Of a stretch of 64,000 nt of DNA, positions 27,612 through 36,234 are shown piece after piece. The notes under the pieces are model-generated. The model had not been told where the DNA came from. It was given only the letters and a program-made list of their open reading frames with translations, and made no database searches. A program made the position numbers and the translations under genes. This DNA comes from Caldilineaceae bacterium. GTDB taxonomy: Bacteria; Chloroflexota; Anaerolineae; Caldilineales; Caldilineaceae. How positions within the stretch are numbered: the stretch's first letter is position 1; each line of letters opens with the position of its first letter. Location: the NCBI GenBank assembly GCA_020846635.1, contig JADLDO010000028.1:1-64000 (forward strand), given 5' to 3'.

Positions 27612-27617
27612 TTTTGG

Positions 27618-28991
27618 CTACTCCACCCGCTCGCGCAGCCAGGCTGTCGCCGCAGCCGCAGGCACTTCGACCTGTTCGCCGCTGACCAAATCCTTGATTG
27701 CCACCACGCCTGCCTCAATTTCGCGCGGGCTGAGCAGCGCGGCATAGCGAATCTGCCGCTCCTCAGCATACTTAAACTGGCGCCCATAGCGGTCTGTATC
27801 CGGGTAGAGGTCCACGCGCAGCCCTGCTGCCCGTAACTCGCGGGCAAGTTGTAGGCTCGCCGGAATGATGGCATCGTCAAAGAGCGTGACCAGCACCTGG
27901 GGCTGTCCCGCCAAACGTGGGGGGAACATATTCTGTTCCTCCATCAAAAGCAAAATACGCTCCAGCCCCAAGCTAAAACCACAGGCAGGGATACTTTGCC
28001 CGCTAAACATGCCCACCAGATCATCATAGCGCCCACCCGCCCCACCTGAGCCGCTGAAGCCAGGGAAATCAATCTCATAGATGGGGCCGGTATAGTAGCT
28101 CAAACCGCGCGCCAGGTAGGGATCGACGCGCAGATAATCGGCGGCAGGGCCCTGCGCGCTCAGGAGCAGCACCTGGCGCAGATCCGCTACGCCCTTGCTC
28201 CCCACTTCAGAATGCTCCAGGAGGTCGCTCAACCAGGCGAGCATCTCGCCGTTGTCAGTGGTGGGCGCAGCAGCCATTGTTTCCAGCAGTTTCGTCGATG
28301 TAGCGGTTTCGATGCCACGCTCATCCAATTCGCGGCGCACCCCGTCCATTCCAATTTTGTCCAGTTTATCAATCGCCACCAGCACCGTTTCCTCGGAGAC
28401 AGAGGGCACACCTGCCACCTCCATCAGCCCGCGCAAAATACCGCGGTGATTGAGACGCACAGCAAAGGGATGCTCCGGCCCAAAGCCCAACTCACGCAAG
28501 ACCTCTGCGCCCGCGGCCAGCACCTCGGCTTCGACAGTCATGCTGGTGGAACCGACGATATCCACATCACACTGGTAAAACTCGCGATAACGCCCCTTAG
28601 AGGGACGGTCGGCGCGGTAGACCGCCTGAATCTGATAACGCTTAAAATAGCGAGGAAGCTTGGCGCGATATTCAGCCACCACGCGCGCCAGCGGTACAGT
28701 CAGGTCATACCGCATCCCGGCATCGCTGACAGTTGCCTGGGTGGGCTGATCCGCCAGGGCCTCCTCCAACTTCTCGCCGCGCTTCAACACACGAAAGAGC
28801 AGGTGATCGCCCTCCTCGCCATATTTGCCCTCCAGGGTACTCAGCCGCTCCATTGTCGGCGTCTCCAACGGCTCAAAGCCATACTGCTGGTAGACACGCT
28901 TGATAATATCAATGGCATAATTGCGCCGCAGCACATCCAGCGGTAAAAAGTCGCGCATCCCACTCAAGGGCGCTGTATTCATCTTCGCCAT
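27618..28991 (-). CDS. hisS: histidyl-tRNA synthetase
   Basis: The enzyme charges tRNA-His. The 457-residue class II synthetase shows motif 2 around REFYQCDVDIVG, the two histidine-specific blocks (ARGLSYYTGPIYEID) and motif 3 GFSLGLERILLLM. The C-terminal anticodon-binding domain is seen from VLVTLFDD to KDLVSGEQVEV. It is slightly longer than the E. coli enzyme (424 residues). An upstream GC hairpin separates it from alanine dehydrogenase; the serine hydrolase follows immediately. Confidence 0.95.
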   Translation of the reverse strand: MAKMNTAPLSGMRDFLPLDVLRRNYAIDIIKRVYQQYGFEPLETPTMERLSTLEGKYGEEGDHLLFRVLKRGEKLEEALADQPTQATVSDAGMRYDLTVPLARVVAEYRAKLPRYFKRYQIQAVYRADRPSKGRYREFYQCDVDIVGSTSMTVEAEVLAAGAEVLRELGFGPEHPFAVRLNHRGILRGLMEVAGVPSVSEETVLVAIDKLDKIGMDGVRRELDERGIETATSTKLLETMAAAPTTDNGEMLAWLSDLLEHSEVGSKGVADLRQVLLLSAQGPAADYLRVDPYLARGLSYYTGPIYEIDFPGFSGSGGAGGRYDDLVGMFSGQSIPACGFSLGLERILLLMEEQNMFPPRLAGQPQVLVTLFDDAIIPASLQLARELRAAGLRVDLYPDTDRYGRQFKYAEERQIRYAALLSPREIEAGVVAIKDLVSGEQVEVPAAAATAWLRERVE

Positions 28992-29051
28992 GTTTCGTCT
29001 CGCTTATCGTTTTTTAGGTCAAGCACTTTTTGTCCACATATTTCGTCTACC

Positions 29052-29085
29052 ACCCTCCCGGAGGCTTTGGAGCCTCCGGGAGGGT
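29052..29085. terminator. perfect 15-bp hairpin between ald and hisS
   Basis: ACCCTCCCGGAGGCT pairs perfectly with its complement around a TTGG loop. The outer ten bases are the same as in the ftsH terminator at 4209-4242. There is no T-run on either side, so it may be a weak terminator for ald or a member of a hairpin repeat family. Confidence 0.5.
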
Positions 29086-29116
29086 TAGCTTAGTCGCGCT
29101 CACTAAACAAGTCATC

Positions 29117-30226
29117 CTATCCCAACGCCTCGCGTGGATCAACATAGGTCAAGCCAAACGCTTCAGCCACCGCCTCATGCGTCAGCTTGCCCGCATGGGT
29201 ATTCAGCCCATGCAGCAGCGGTTGGCTCCCGCGGACAGCGTCTAGCCCGGCATTGGCAAGGCTCAACGCATAGGCCATCGTCTGGTTGACCAGGGCAAAG
29301 GTGCTGGTGCGCGGCACCGCGCCGGGCATGTTCGCCACACCATAATGCACCACGCCATCAATCACATAGATCGGGTCGCTGTGCGTCGTGGGCCGGGTTG
29401 TCTCAATACAACCACCCTGATCCACCGCCACATCGACAATCACCGCGCCCTGGCGCATTTGCGGCAGCATCGCACGCGTCACCAACAAGGGCGCGCGTCC
29501 GCCAGGGATCAGGACGGCTCCGATGACCAAATCGGCACTAAAGATTGCTTGCTCCACGGAAAATTCGTTGCTGGTGCGCGTCTGCAAGCGTCCCTGAAAA
29601 ATGTCATCTAGATATTGCAGCCGGTCATGGTTAATGTCCAGCACTGTCACCTGTGCGCCCATCCCCAACGCCACTTTGGCCGCGTTGGTGCCTACCGTAC
29701 CGCCTCCCAGGATCGTGATATTCGCCGGGGCAACGCCTGGCACACCACCCAGCAGCACACCTCGCCCTCCATGTTGGCGCTCAAGATAAGTCGCGCCCAC
29801 TTGGGTTGCCATGCGCCCTGCCACTTCGCTCATGGGCATGAGCAGCGGCAGTTTGCCTTCGGAAGTCTGCACCGTCTCATAGGCGATGGCAGTTATACCG
29901 CTGGCAAGGAGCGCGTCGGTCAATTGGCGGTCGGCAGCCAGATGCAAATAGGTAAAGAGCAGTTGATCGGGGCGCAAGAAATGATATTCGCTAGGGATTG
30001 GCTCCTTGACCTTGACCACCAACTCAGCGGCCCACGCATCCGCAGCAGCAGGCACAATCTCGCCCCCAGCCGCGCGATACTCGTCGTCACTCAAAAAGCT
30101 GCCCATACCCGCGCCAGTCTCCACCAAGACCTGATGGCCGCGCCGGGCCAACGCCCTGACCGCGCCAGGGGTCAATCCCACGCGGTTCTCACCATCCTTG
30201 ATCTCTTTGGGCAACCCAATTCGCAT
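29117..30226 (-). CDS. ald: alanine dehydrogenase
   Basis: It reversibly deaminates alanine to pyruvate with NAD. From the ATG at 30226 (AGGAG nine bases upstream) the protein has 369 residues, the usual length. Family marks are MRIGLPKEIKDGENRVGLTP, KVKEPIPSEYHFLRPDQLLF, the nucleotide loop ILGGGTVGTNAAKVALGMG and VAVDQGGCIETTRPTTH. The frame continues upstream to 30295 without a credible start. It is a lone gene. Confidence 0.95.
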   Translation of the reverse strand: MRIGLPKEIKDGENRVGLTPGAVRALARRGHQVLVETGAGMGSFLSDDEYRAAGGEIVPAAADAWAAELVVKVKEPIPSEYHFLRPDQLLFTYLHLAADRQLTDALLASGITAIAYETVQTSEGKLPLLMPMSEVAGRMATQVGATYLERQHGGRGVLLGGVPGVAPANITILGGGTVGTNAAKVALGMGAQVTVLDINHDRLQYLDDIFQGRLQTRTSNEFSVEQAIFSADLVIGAVLIPGGRAPLLVTRAMLPQMRQGAVIVDVAVDQGGCIETTRPTTHSDPIYVIDGVVHYGVANMPGAVPRTSTFALVNQTMAYALSLANAGLDAVRGSQPLLHGLNTHAGKLTHEAVAEAFGLTYVDPREALG

Positions 30227-30319
30227 TGTGCGCTCCTTCTTTGTGAGGCCCCATACGCCATTTGGCAGTGTAGCAGCAGGGTATTGTTCAAGCAAGACTG
30301 ATAGGCCGCTCTACTCTGA

Positions 30320-31249
30320 TTATGTCTCCTCGTAACTCCTCAGTAGAAGCGGTTCAGCTTTCCTTAAATCCTCTATACTGGTAACGATGATCTCTAGCTG
30401 ACCTATGCCCCAGTGACCAATCTTGCTAACGTCTCGCGTGAAACCTGGCTCCAGTGTAATCGTAGCCGGATCTATTTTGGCATAGATAATCAGCGTTTTC
30501 TTTCGCACCACAACTTCAGCAAAATTCTTTATGCGCCGATAAGCCACATAAAGCTTTAGCTGCTTTTCTTGAACATCATCACCCAGGGCTAAAATATATG
30601 CCCGTAGACTCTCATACACATCTCGCAAAGGTGTATCCAGATCTTCTATCGCCTGACTTACATGCTTGTCGCCTGCGTATTGCTTTGACACTCGCGAAGT
30701 TTGTGTTTGCCCCCCAGGCGCTTCGGGCGGCAACGGCGAGGCAGCACTGGTTCGATGCACTAGTTCGAAGGCCAGTAAGTCCTCGCCAAAACGTCGATAG
30801 CGTACAAGATCGATATTGCGATTGATTTGTTTAACGGCATGTTCATCATACTTTGTGAAGTCTCCGGCGATGCAGATAAGTCGTGGTCCCGCCCAATCTA
30901 TTTCCTCAGCCGCATCTGCACCGAGCTTTTGCATAACCAATAAAGTATATTCACCCCGATGGTCGAGTAGCCAATCGAGATAAAACAAGCCCTGATTGAT
31001 TACATTTTCTGTGACGGCACGCTTGTATTCGATGATCACCGGAGAACCATTTTCATCTATGCCCAAAGTATCAATACGCCCTCCGTGGCTCTTGCCCGTT
31101 GTATATTCTGAATGCAAGAGACGCACACCCAACATAATCTCCGAATTGCGTTCAATCGTTGTCTGCAAGGATTTTTCGACACCGGGCAGGGCACTTGGAA
31201 CTTCCTCAGCATTTGGACCCTGTATCCGAAACAGCTTAATTTCGCTCAC
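30320..31249 (-). CDS. NucS-like/PD-(D/E)XK nuclease-fold protein with DUF5655
   Basis: A 309-residue two-domain protein. The N-terminal half has a PD-(D/E)XK-type core (GGRIDTLGIDENGSPVIIEYKR, here split as GRIDTLGIDENG with Asp and VIIEYKR with Glu/Lys), as in the DUF91/NucS endonuclease fold. The C-terminal half (AIEDLDTPLRDVYESLRAYI and KTLIIYAKIDPATI) matches DUF5655, which often follows such domains. The active-site D...E.K pattern is intact, so catalysis is plausible, but the target is unknown. It lies between ald and a repeat element, with no methylase or other restriction partner nearby. Confidence 0.75.
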   Translation of the reverse strand: MSEIKLFRIQGPNAEEVPSALPGVEKSLQTTIERNSEIMLGVRLLHSEYTTGKSHGGRIDTLGIDENGSPVIIEYKRAVTENVINQGLFYLDWLLDHRGEYTLLVMQKLGADAAEEIDWAGPRLICIAGDFTKYDEHAVKQINRNIDLVRYRRFGEDLLAFELVHRTSAASPLPPEAPGGQTQTSRVSKQYAGDKHVSQAIEDLDTPLRDVYESLRAYILALGDDVQEKQLKLYVAYRRIKNFAEVVVRKKTLIIYAKIDPATITLEPGFTRDVSKIGHWGIGQLEIIVTSIEDLRKAEPLLLRSYEET

Positions 31250-31270
31250 ATTGTCACCTCCTCCTGGGGG

Positions 31271-31366
31271 TAGACGGGGCTCAAGAAGTGAATTACCAAG
31301 CCCTGTTTAGAGGGCGTTGTTTACTAGCCGCGCCCAGAGGGCTCCCGTTTCAACCTCCGGCGACGC
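31271..31366. repeat. palindromic repeat, GGGAGCCC family, copy 2
   Basis: The element joins two parts seen elsewhere. TAGACGGGGCT...AGCCCTGTTTAGAGGGCG matches the element at 57246-57300. CGCCCAGAGGGCTCCCGTTT followed by CAACCTCCGGCG matches the core at 2310-2342. It fills most of the gap between the nuclease-like gene and the second marR. Confidence 0.7.
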
Positions 31367-31391
31367 TGGCAGCACGACTTGTTCGTATAAA

Positions 31392-31883
31392 TTAGCCAAG
31401 TTGGTGAGGGTTAGGGTGGGGTTCTTCCTCCCCCTCATTCAATTGTGTCAAGAGCGCATGCAGCGCCGGCCCAATCTGCCGCAACTCGGCGCGGTGGGCG
31501 GCGGACAAGCCTGCCAGCATCTCCTCACCGTGTGGGGTCAAGCTCAAATTCACCTGGCGACGGTCATCGGTCGCGTGGGTACGCTCTACCATTGCCTGCG
31601 CTTCAAGCCGGTTGACCAGTTCCACCGTACTGTGATGGCGCAGTTGCAGCCACTCGGCCAACTCGCTCACGCTGACATACTCACGGTCTGGAAAGCCTTT
31701 GATGGCAAGGAGCGCCTGGTGTTGTTGAGGCGTGATGCCCGCACTCTGCGCTGCACGCTCGCTAAACCGTATGAAGCGGCGCAAGGCATAGCGGAAGGCC
31801 GCCAACGTCTCATACTCTTGCTTGCTGATGGGTTGATCAGCTCTTGCCGCTGCCTCCACTTGTGGATGTTCAATTCTCTTCAT
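31392..31883 (-). CDS. MarR-family transcriptional regulator
   Basis: This 163-residue winged-helix regulator has SVSELAEWLQLRHHSTVELV as recognition region and the wing DDRRQVNLSLTPHGEEM. The ATG at 31883 is preferred over an upstream TTG because GAGAGG lies about five bases before it. The C-terminus is rich in Glu/Pro/His. A palindromic operator lies 22 bp upstream and the ClC gene is divergent, so MarR may control itself and perhaps the channel. Confidence 0.83.
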   Translation of the reverse strand: MKRIEHPQVEAAARADQPISKQEYETLAAFRYALRRFIRFSERAAQSAGITPQQHQALLAIKGFPDREYVSVSELAEWLQLRHHSTVELVNRLEAQAMVERTHATDDRRQVNLSLTPHGEEMLAGLSAAHRAELRQIGPALHALLTQLNEGEEEPHPNPHQLG

Positions 31884-31904
31884 AGCACCTCTCAAATTTA
31901 ACAA

Positions 31905-31921
31905 ATATCGTATTACGATAT
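31905..31921. promoter_or_regulatory. palindromic operator upstream of the second marR
   Basis: ATATCGT-ATT-ACGATAT is a perfect 7-bp inverted repeat, followed by another ATCGT at 31925-31929. It lies in AT-rich DNA directly before the marR start and within 180 bp of the divergent ClC gene. Binding by this MarR is inferred. Confidence 0.6.
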
Positions 31922-32086
31922 ATTATCGTTCAGTTGGAATTTCACGAAACTTGACGACGCCGCCGAGCCAGCCAGTTGACGTGCATCCTACAGAATAGCA
32001 GGGAATAGAAGTACAAATCAGTTTGATCATCGCAGTTTGCACATCGTTCTGAACGTCACCGTTTGGTGAAATTCAAGGAGGAATTC

Positions 32087-33925
32087 ATGTCTGTTGGACG
32101 CCGCACGCTGGACTATCGCACCGAACCTGGCATCTACCCATCCAGCAATTTCAGGCTGCTCTTTGTGTCGTTGTTGGCGGCGCTGATCGGCATACTCGCC
32201 GGCCTGCTCGCCTATGCACTCTATGTGCTTATTGCCGTTTTGTCTAACTTGATCTTTTACCAACGTGTGGGGCTAGAGATTCCGAGTCTGGCGGAGCATA
32301 CACTAGGCGCGTGGATCTTGATTGTGCCTGCCATTGGTGGCCTGCTGATTGGGTTGATGATCCGCTATGGCACGCCCAAGATCAGCGGGCATGGCATCCC
32401 CGAAGCAATGGAAGCTGTCCTCACTCAACGCAGCCGTGTCTCCCCGCGCGTTGCCATCTTCAAGCCAATTTCCGCGGCCATCGCCATCGGCACAGGGGGC
32501 CCATTTGGCGCAGAGGGGCCAATCATCCAGACGGGCGGCGCGCTAGGTTCCATCTTGGGCCAATTGCTGCACACGACCGCTGCCGAGCGCAAAGTATTGC
32601 TGGCTTGTGGCGCAGCCGCGGGTATGGCTGCCACCTTTAGCACGCCCATTGCCGCTGTGATTCTCGCCATTGAGCTGCTGCTCTTTGAATACAAATCGCG
32701 CTCGTTTATCCCCCTCGTCATCGCCAGCACCCTGGCAACGACCGTCCATTTTCAAATTGTAGGTCGCGGCCCCATGTTCAGCGTCGGTCAACTGGATTTT
32801 GGCATTCCCTACAACATGCCCTACTACCTGATTCTGGGGATACTTTGTGGTCTGGTCGCCGTGGGATTCAGCAACTCGCTCTATTGGGTGGAAGATCAAT
32901 TTGAGAAGCTGCCGGTTTCGTCCTTCTGGTGGCCTGCCATTGGGGGGCTTGCTCTGGGTATCATCGGCTACTTTTTTCCTACCGTCCTGGGCGTCGGCTA
33001 CGATCTGATCGAAGGGCTGCTCACCAACCGCTTTAGCCTGAGCGTTCTCTTGATGATCGCCATCTTCAAGACGTTGGCCCTCTTAATTTCGCTCGGCTCC
33101 GGCACTTCCGGCGGCCTCTTGGCTCCTATGTTTATCATCGGCGCGGCGCTGGGTGCGCTCTTTGCCACCCTGATCAATCAGATCATCCCAGGGGCCAACC
33201 TTTCACCAGGGGCCTTTGCCCTGGTCGCTATGGCCGCGATCTTTGGTTCGGCATCGCGCGCTACCTTTACCTTTATCATCTTCGCCTTTGAGATTACGCG
33301 TGACTATAACGCAATTCTTCCCCTCATGCTCGTCTCGGTCATTGCCGATGGTGTGGCGCTGAAGTTTATGCGCAACTCGATCATGACCGAAAAGCTGGCG
33401 CGGCGTGGGCTGCGCGTCCATCAAGATTACGAGACTGACGTACTCAACGATGTCAATGTAGGCTCGGTCATGGATCGCCACCCCACTATCGTCTCCAGCC
33501 AAATGACGGTCTCCGAGTTGGCGGATCGCATTGCGCGCAACGAGCCTCAATACACGCGCCACCAAGCCTTGCTGATCTTGGACGAAAACGACGAACTCAC
33601 AGGCCTTATCACGCGCGGTGATATCGTGGAGGCACTGCAAGATGGGCTGAACGCAAACCGGCGTGTGTTGGAAGCGGGCACGGACAATCTTGTTGTCACC
33701 TATCCCGATGAAACGATCCATGATGCGCTCAATAAGATGCAGCGCAATGATATCGGACGCTTGCCCGTGGTGGATCGTCACAACCCGCGTAAACTCGTCG
33801 GCTATCTGGGTCGCGCTGCGCTGCTCGAAGCTCGCCTGCACCGCCTGGACGAAGAGGCAGTGATGGAGCCCGGTTGGCTGCACAAGATGACGCAGAGCGC
33901 TAAAGAAGTGGTGTTCCCGCGCTAA
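32087..33925 (+). CDS. ClC-type chloride channel/transporter with CBS pair
   Basis: A 612-residue membrane protein with the ClC core and a C-terminal pair of CBS domains (about 460-570: VMDRHPTIVSSQMTV, GLITRGDIVEAL, DAL.KMQRNDIGRLPVVDR). Ion-path segments are KISGHGIPEAM (the usual GSGIP serine is His here, a known variant), GGPFGAEGPIIQTGG with the gating Glu, and GSGTSGGLLAPMF. CBS pairs bind adenine nucleotides and gate transport. The ATG at 32087 has AAGGAGG seven bases upstream, better than the ATG at 32063. Channel versus proton exchanger cannot be decided. Confidence 0.9.
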   Translation: MSVGRRTLDYRTEPGIYPSSNFRLLFVSLLAALIGILAGLLAYALYVLIAVLSNLIFYQRVGLEIPSLAEHTLGAWILIVPAIGGLLIGLMIRYGTPKISGHGIPEAMEAVLTQRSRVSPRVAIFKPISAAIAIGTGGPFGAEGPIIQTGGALGSILGQLLHTTAAERKVLLACGAAAGMAATFSTPIAAVILAIELLLFEYKSRSFIPLVIASTLATTVHFQIVGRGPMFSVGQLDFGIPYNMPYYLILGILCGLVAVGFSNSLYWVEDQFEKLPVSSFWWPAIGGLALGIIGYFFPTVLGVGYDLIEGLLTNRFSLSVLLMIAIFKTLALLISLGSGTSGGLLAPMFIIGAALGALFATLINQIIPGANLSPGAFALVAMAAIFGSASRATFTFIIFAFEITRDYNAILPLMLVSVIADGVALKFMRNSIMTEKLARRGLRVHQDYETDVLNDVNVGSVMDRHPTIVSSQMTVSELADRIARNEPQYTRHQALLILDENDELTGLITRGDIVEALQDGLNANRRVLEAGTDNLVVTYPDETIHDALNKMQRNDIGRLPVVDRHNPRKLVGYLGRAALLEARLHRLDEEAVMEPGWLHKMTQSAKEVVFPR

Positions 33926-33939
33926 ATCTTCTCCACACA

Positions 33940-33984
33940 ATACAAACGGCCTGTACAGCGATGCGCTGTACAGGCCGTTTGTAT
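33940..33984 (+). terminator. very long perfect hairpin after the ClC gene
   Basis: A perfect 21-bp stem (centre CCTGTACAGCG-ATG-CGCTGTACAGG) lies 14 nt past the stop codon. A short T-rich part is inside the outer stem (GTTTGTAT) and no long T-run follows. It is probably a bidirectional-type terminator. Confidence 0.7.
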
Positions 33985-34021
33985 CATTCCTGTTGCTGTT
34001 ACCATCGTAACTGGCTAATGA

Positions 34022-34135
34022 TTATGAGTCTTCCTTAGCCAGTTGTGCATCTACATAGGCTTTGAGAACGGCATTCATGCGGGCTTGATAGCCGCGACCA
34101 TCCTTTTTGAAATAGTTGACAACATGTGTGCCCAC
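34022..34135 (-). pseudogene. BrnA-type antitoxin C-terminal relic
   Basis: A 37-codon open stretch on the minus strand reads VVNYFKKDGRGYQARMNAVL then KAYVDAQLAKEDS and a stop. This matches the C-terminal ribbon-helix-helix end of BrnA-family antitoxins (pattern V..YF...G.GYQ.R.NAVL.AYV). No upstream antitoxin sequence and no BrnT toxin are present; a TAG closes the frame four codons before the match. It is a fragment left behind after loss of the rest of the module. Confidence 0.65.
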
Positions 34136-34216
34136 CTATCCCCAACCAACCCTATCCCTCGAACAGTTTGCCAAAGCTGCCATTTGTCGCGAGAATGCTG
34201 GCAATGAAGTCGCAGA

Positions 34217-36106
34217 TTGCCAGTTCATGGAGCAAGAGAGCCAACCGTCGTGCAAGCAGCAGATACACAGCAACAAACACCACCCCGCAAAGAGTCACAA
34301 GAATCACCTGTACGCTCATTTCTCCACGGGCTCGCCGCCTTTGGTGAGCAGCTAGGCTGTCTACTCGCCAATGCGCGGCGTGCGCTGTTCCGTGGGCGCA
34401 TGGCAGACTACGCCGTCATCCGCATGGATCGCGAAGTCTCCGAGCGCATGCCCCATATCCCCTGGTTCTATGCCTATCTGCCCAACTACAAGCCGCCCTT
34501 GAGCCTGGAATCTCTGCACAACGCGCTGCAACGCATTGCCGACGACCCCGATGTGCATGGGGTGATCTTCTTGATGAAAGGCCCGGCTCTCTCCCTATCC
34601 CAGGCGCAAAGCATGGCCGCGCTCTTTGCCCGTTTTCGCCGTTGGGATCAGCAGCATCGCCGCCTGGGTGTACCCGCGAAGCAGATCGTGGTGCATCTGG
34701 AACAGGTCAGCGCCCCCGCCTACCTGGTAGCCGCTGCCGCCGACCGTGTGACCATGCCCCCCCTTACCTCCTGGGATGTGATGGGGCTGCGTATTGCCCC
34801 GACCTATTGGAAAGAGACACTCACTCGCGTCGGTGTGGCCTTTGATGTGATCAAAGTTGCGCCCTGGAAAACCGCAGCCGACAGCTTTATCCGCAGTGAC
34901 ATGAGCGAGGCCGAGCGCGATCAATACAATTGGCTGCTCGACAGCTTGAGCGACGATATTGTCAGCGCCATCAGCCAGGGGCGCAATCTCTCGACAGAGC
35001 AAGTACGCGCGCTCATCGACCAGGCGCCGCTCACCGCCGAGCAAGCGCTAGCCGCCGGGCTGGTTGACCAGATTGCCTATGAAGACCAGTTGCCCGAACT
35101 GCTCAAGCCCGGCACACATGCCAATCAAAAGACCGACGACAAGCCTGCTGCGCTCAAACCCTATGCCCAACTCCACGGCCTGCTCTATCGCCGTCCGCGC
35201 CCGCAGCGCAGCGGGCAAATCGGCGTGATCAGCGTGCATGGCACGATCATTGTCGGTGAGAGCCGCTCCTTTCCCCTGCCCTTGCCTATCGTGGGCGATG
35301 ATATGATGGGCAGCGAAACTGTGCTGCAACAGCTTCGCGCCGCCCGCCAAGATCAACGCTTGGCCGCGGTCGTGCTGCATGTGGATTCCGGCGGTGGTTC
35401 TGCGCTTGCCAGTGACCTGATGTGGCGCGAACTCAAGCTGCTGGATCAGGAGAAGCCGCTCATCGTCTACATGGGCAACGTTGCGGCAAGCGGCGGTTAT
35501 TACATTGCCGCGCCAGGACGCAAAATTGTTGCCCAAAGCGCCACGCTCACAGGCAGCATCGGCGTGGTCATTGCCAAGCCCGTGACCAGCGAGTTGCGCG
35601 CCAAGATCGGAGCCAACCGCGAAGTCATCCGCCGCGGTGACAATGCCGGGGTATATACCGATGACCAACACTGGACAGCCGAGCAGCGGCGCAAGATGGA
35701 GGAGCAGTTGTTCAGCGTCTATGACACCTTTAAGCAGCGCGTTGCCGAAGGGCGCAGCCTGCCCTTTGAGGCGATTGACGATATTGCCAATGGCCGCGTC
35801 TGGACGGGTAAACAGGCCTTAGCGCATGGCTTGGTCGATCAGCTAGGCGATTTCGAGGATGCGTTTCTCGCCGCCTGCCGCGCTGCCAATCTCCCCGATG
35901 ATGGCAGCGTGCGATCTCATTTGATCACCAGGCCGCCAAGCCACTTGCTTGCCGAGCCGGCAAAGGCGACCCAGGCAGCATGGCAACAGGTAAATGGTCA
36001 TGGCTTTAGCGCTTGGGCGACGGCGTTGATCCAGGGGGAATGGCTGCGCCTCTTAACCCGCGACCCGATCTGGCTCATTCCCCCCGACCTGCCGCGCATC
36101 GAATAA
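34217..36106 (+). CDS. sppA: signal peptide peptidase SppA, long (67K) type
   Basis: SppA cleaves leftover signal peptides with a Ser/Lys dyad. The protein has two ClpP-fold halves. The lysine is in APWKTAADSFIRSDMSEAER (Lys218) and the serine in NVAASGGYYIAAPG (Ser425); the middle VLHVDSGGGSALASD is typical. The N-terminal 30 residues are hydrophilic (rich in Gln, Thr, Pro), and no clear transmembrane anchor precedes the first domain, which is odd for SppA. The start is unsure: TTG at 34217 has no good ribosome site and ATG at 34400 is an alternative. Confidence 0.82.
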   Translation: MPVHGAREPTVVQAADTQQQTPPRKESQESPVRSFLHGLAAFGEQLGCLLANARRALFRGRMADYAVIRMDREVSERMPHIPWFYAYLPNYKPPLSLESLHNALQRIADDPDVHGVIFLMKGPALSLSQAQSMAALFARFRRWDQQHRRLGVPAKQIVVHLEQVSAPAYLVAAAADRVTMPPLTSWDVMGLRIAPTYWKETLTRVGVAFDVIKVAPWKTAADSFIRSDMSEAERDQYNWLLDSLSDDIVSAISQGRNLSTEQVRALIDQAPLTAEQALAAGLVDQIAYEDQLPELLKPGTHANQKTDDKPAALKPYAQLHGLLYRRPRPQRSGQIGVISVHGTIIVGESRSFPLPLPIVGDDMMGSETVLQQLRAARQDQRLAAVVLHVDSGGGSALASDLMWRELKLLDQEKPLIVYMGNVAASGGYYIAAPGRKIVAQSATLTGSIGVVIAKPVTSELRAKIGANREVIRRGDNAGVYTDDQHWTAEQRRKMEEQLFSVYDTFKQRVAEGRSLPFEAIDDIANGRVWTGKQALAHGLVDQLGDFEDAFLAACRAANLPDDGSVRSHLITRPPSHLLAEPAKATQAAWQQVNGHGFSAWATALIQGEWLRLLTRDPIWLIPPDLPRIE

Positions 36107-36170
36107 CGCGTCTCCAATTCGCCCCTACTGCCACCACACGGTATCATGTACAGACAGATCATTCCATACT

Positions 36171-36213
36171 CCTTCCCGGAAGCGGGGAGCCCTCTGGGCC
36201 GCTTCTGGGAAGG
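36171..36213 (+). terminator. hairpin after sppA, with GGGAGCCC loop
   Basis: CCTTCCCGGAAGCGG pairs with CCGCTTCTGGGAAGG (one G-T mismatch), with a loop region holding GGGAGCCCTCTGGGC (36185-36199). The loop sequence is that of the repeat family at 2310 and 31331. It is followed by TAATCTTATT and probably ends sppA transcription. Confidence 0.6.
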
Positions 36214-36234
36214 TAATCTTATTGAGGTTTTCCC

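Noticed and set aside
30320-31249. Restriction-modification or defence island around the nuclease-like protein
   Set aside because: No methyltransferase, helicase or other defence gene lies on either side; the neighbours are ald and a MarR regulator.
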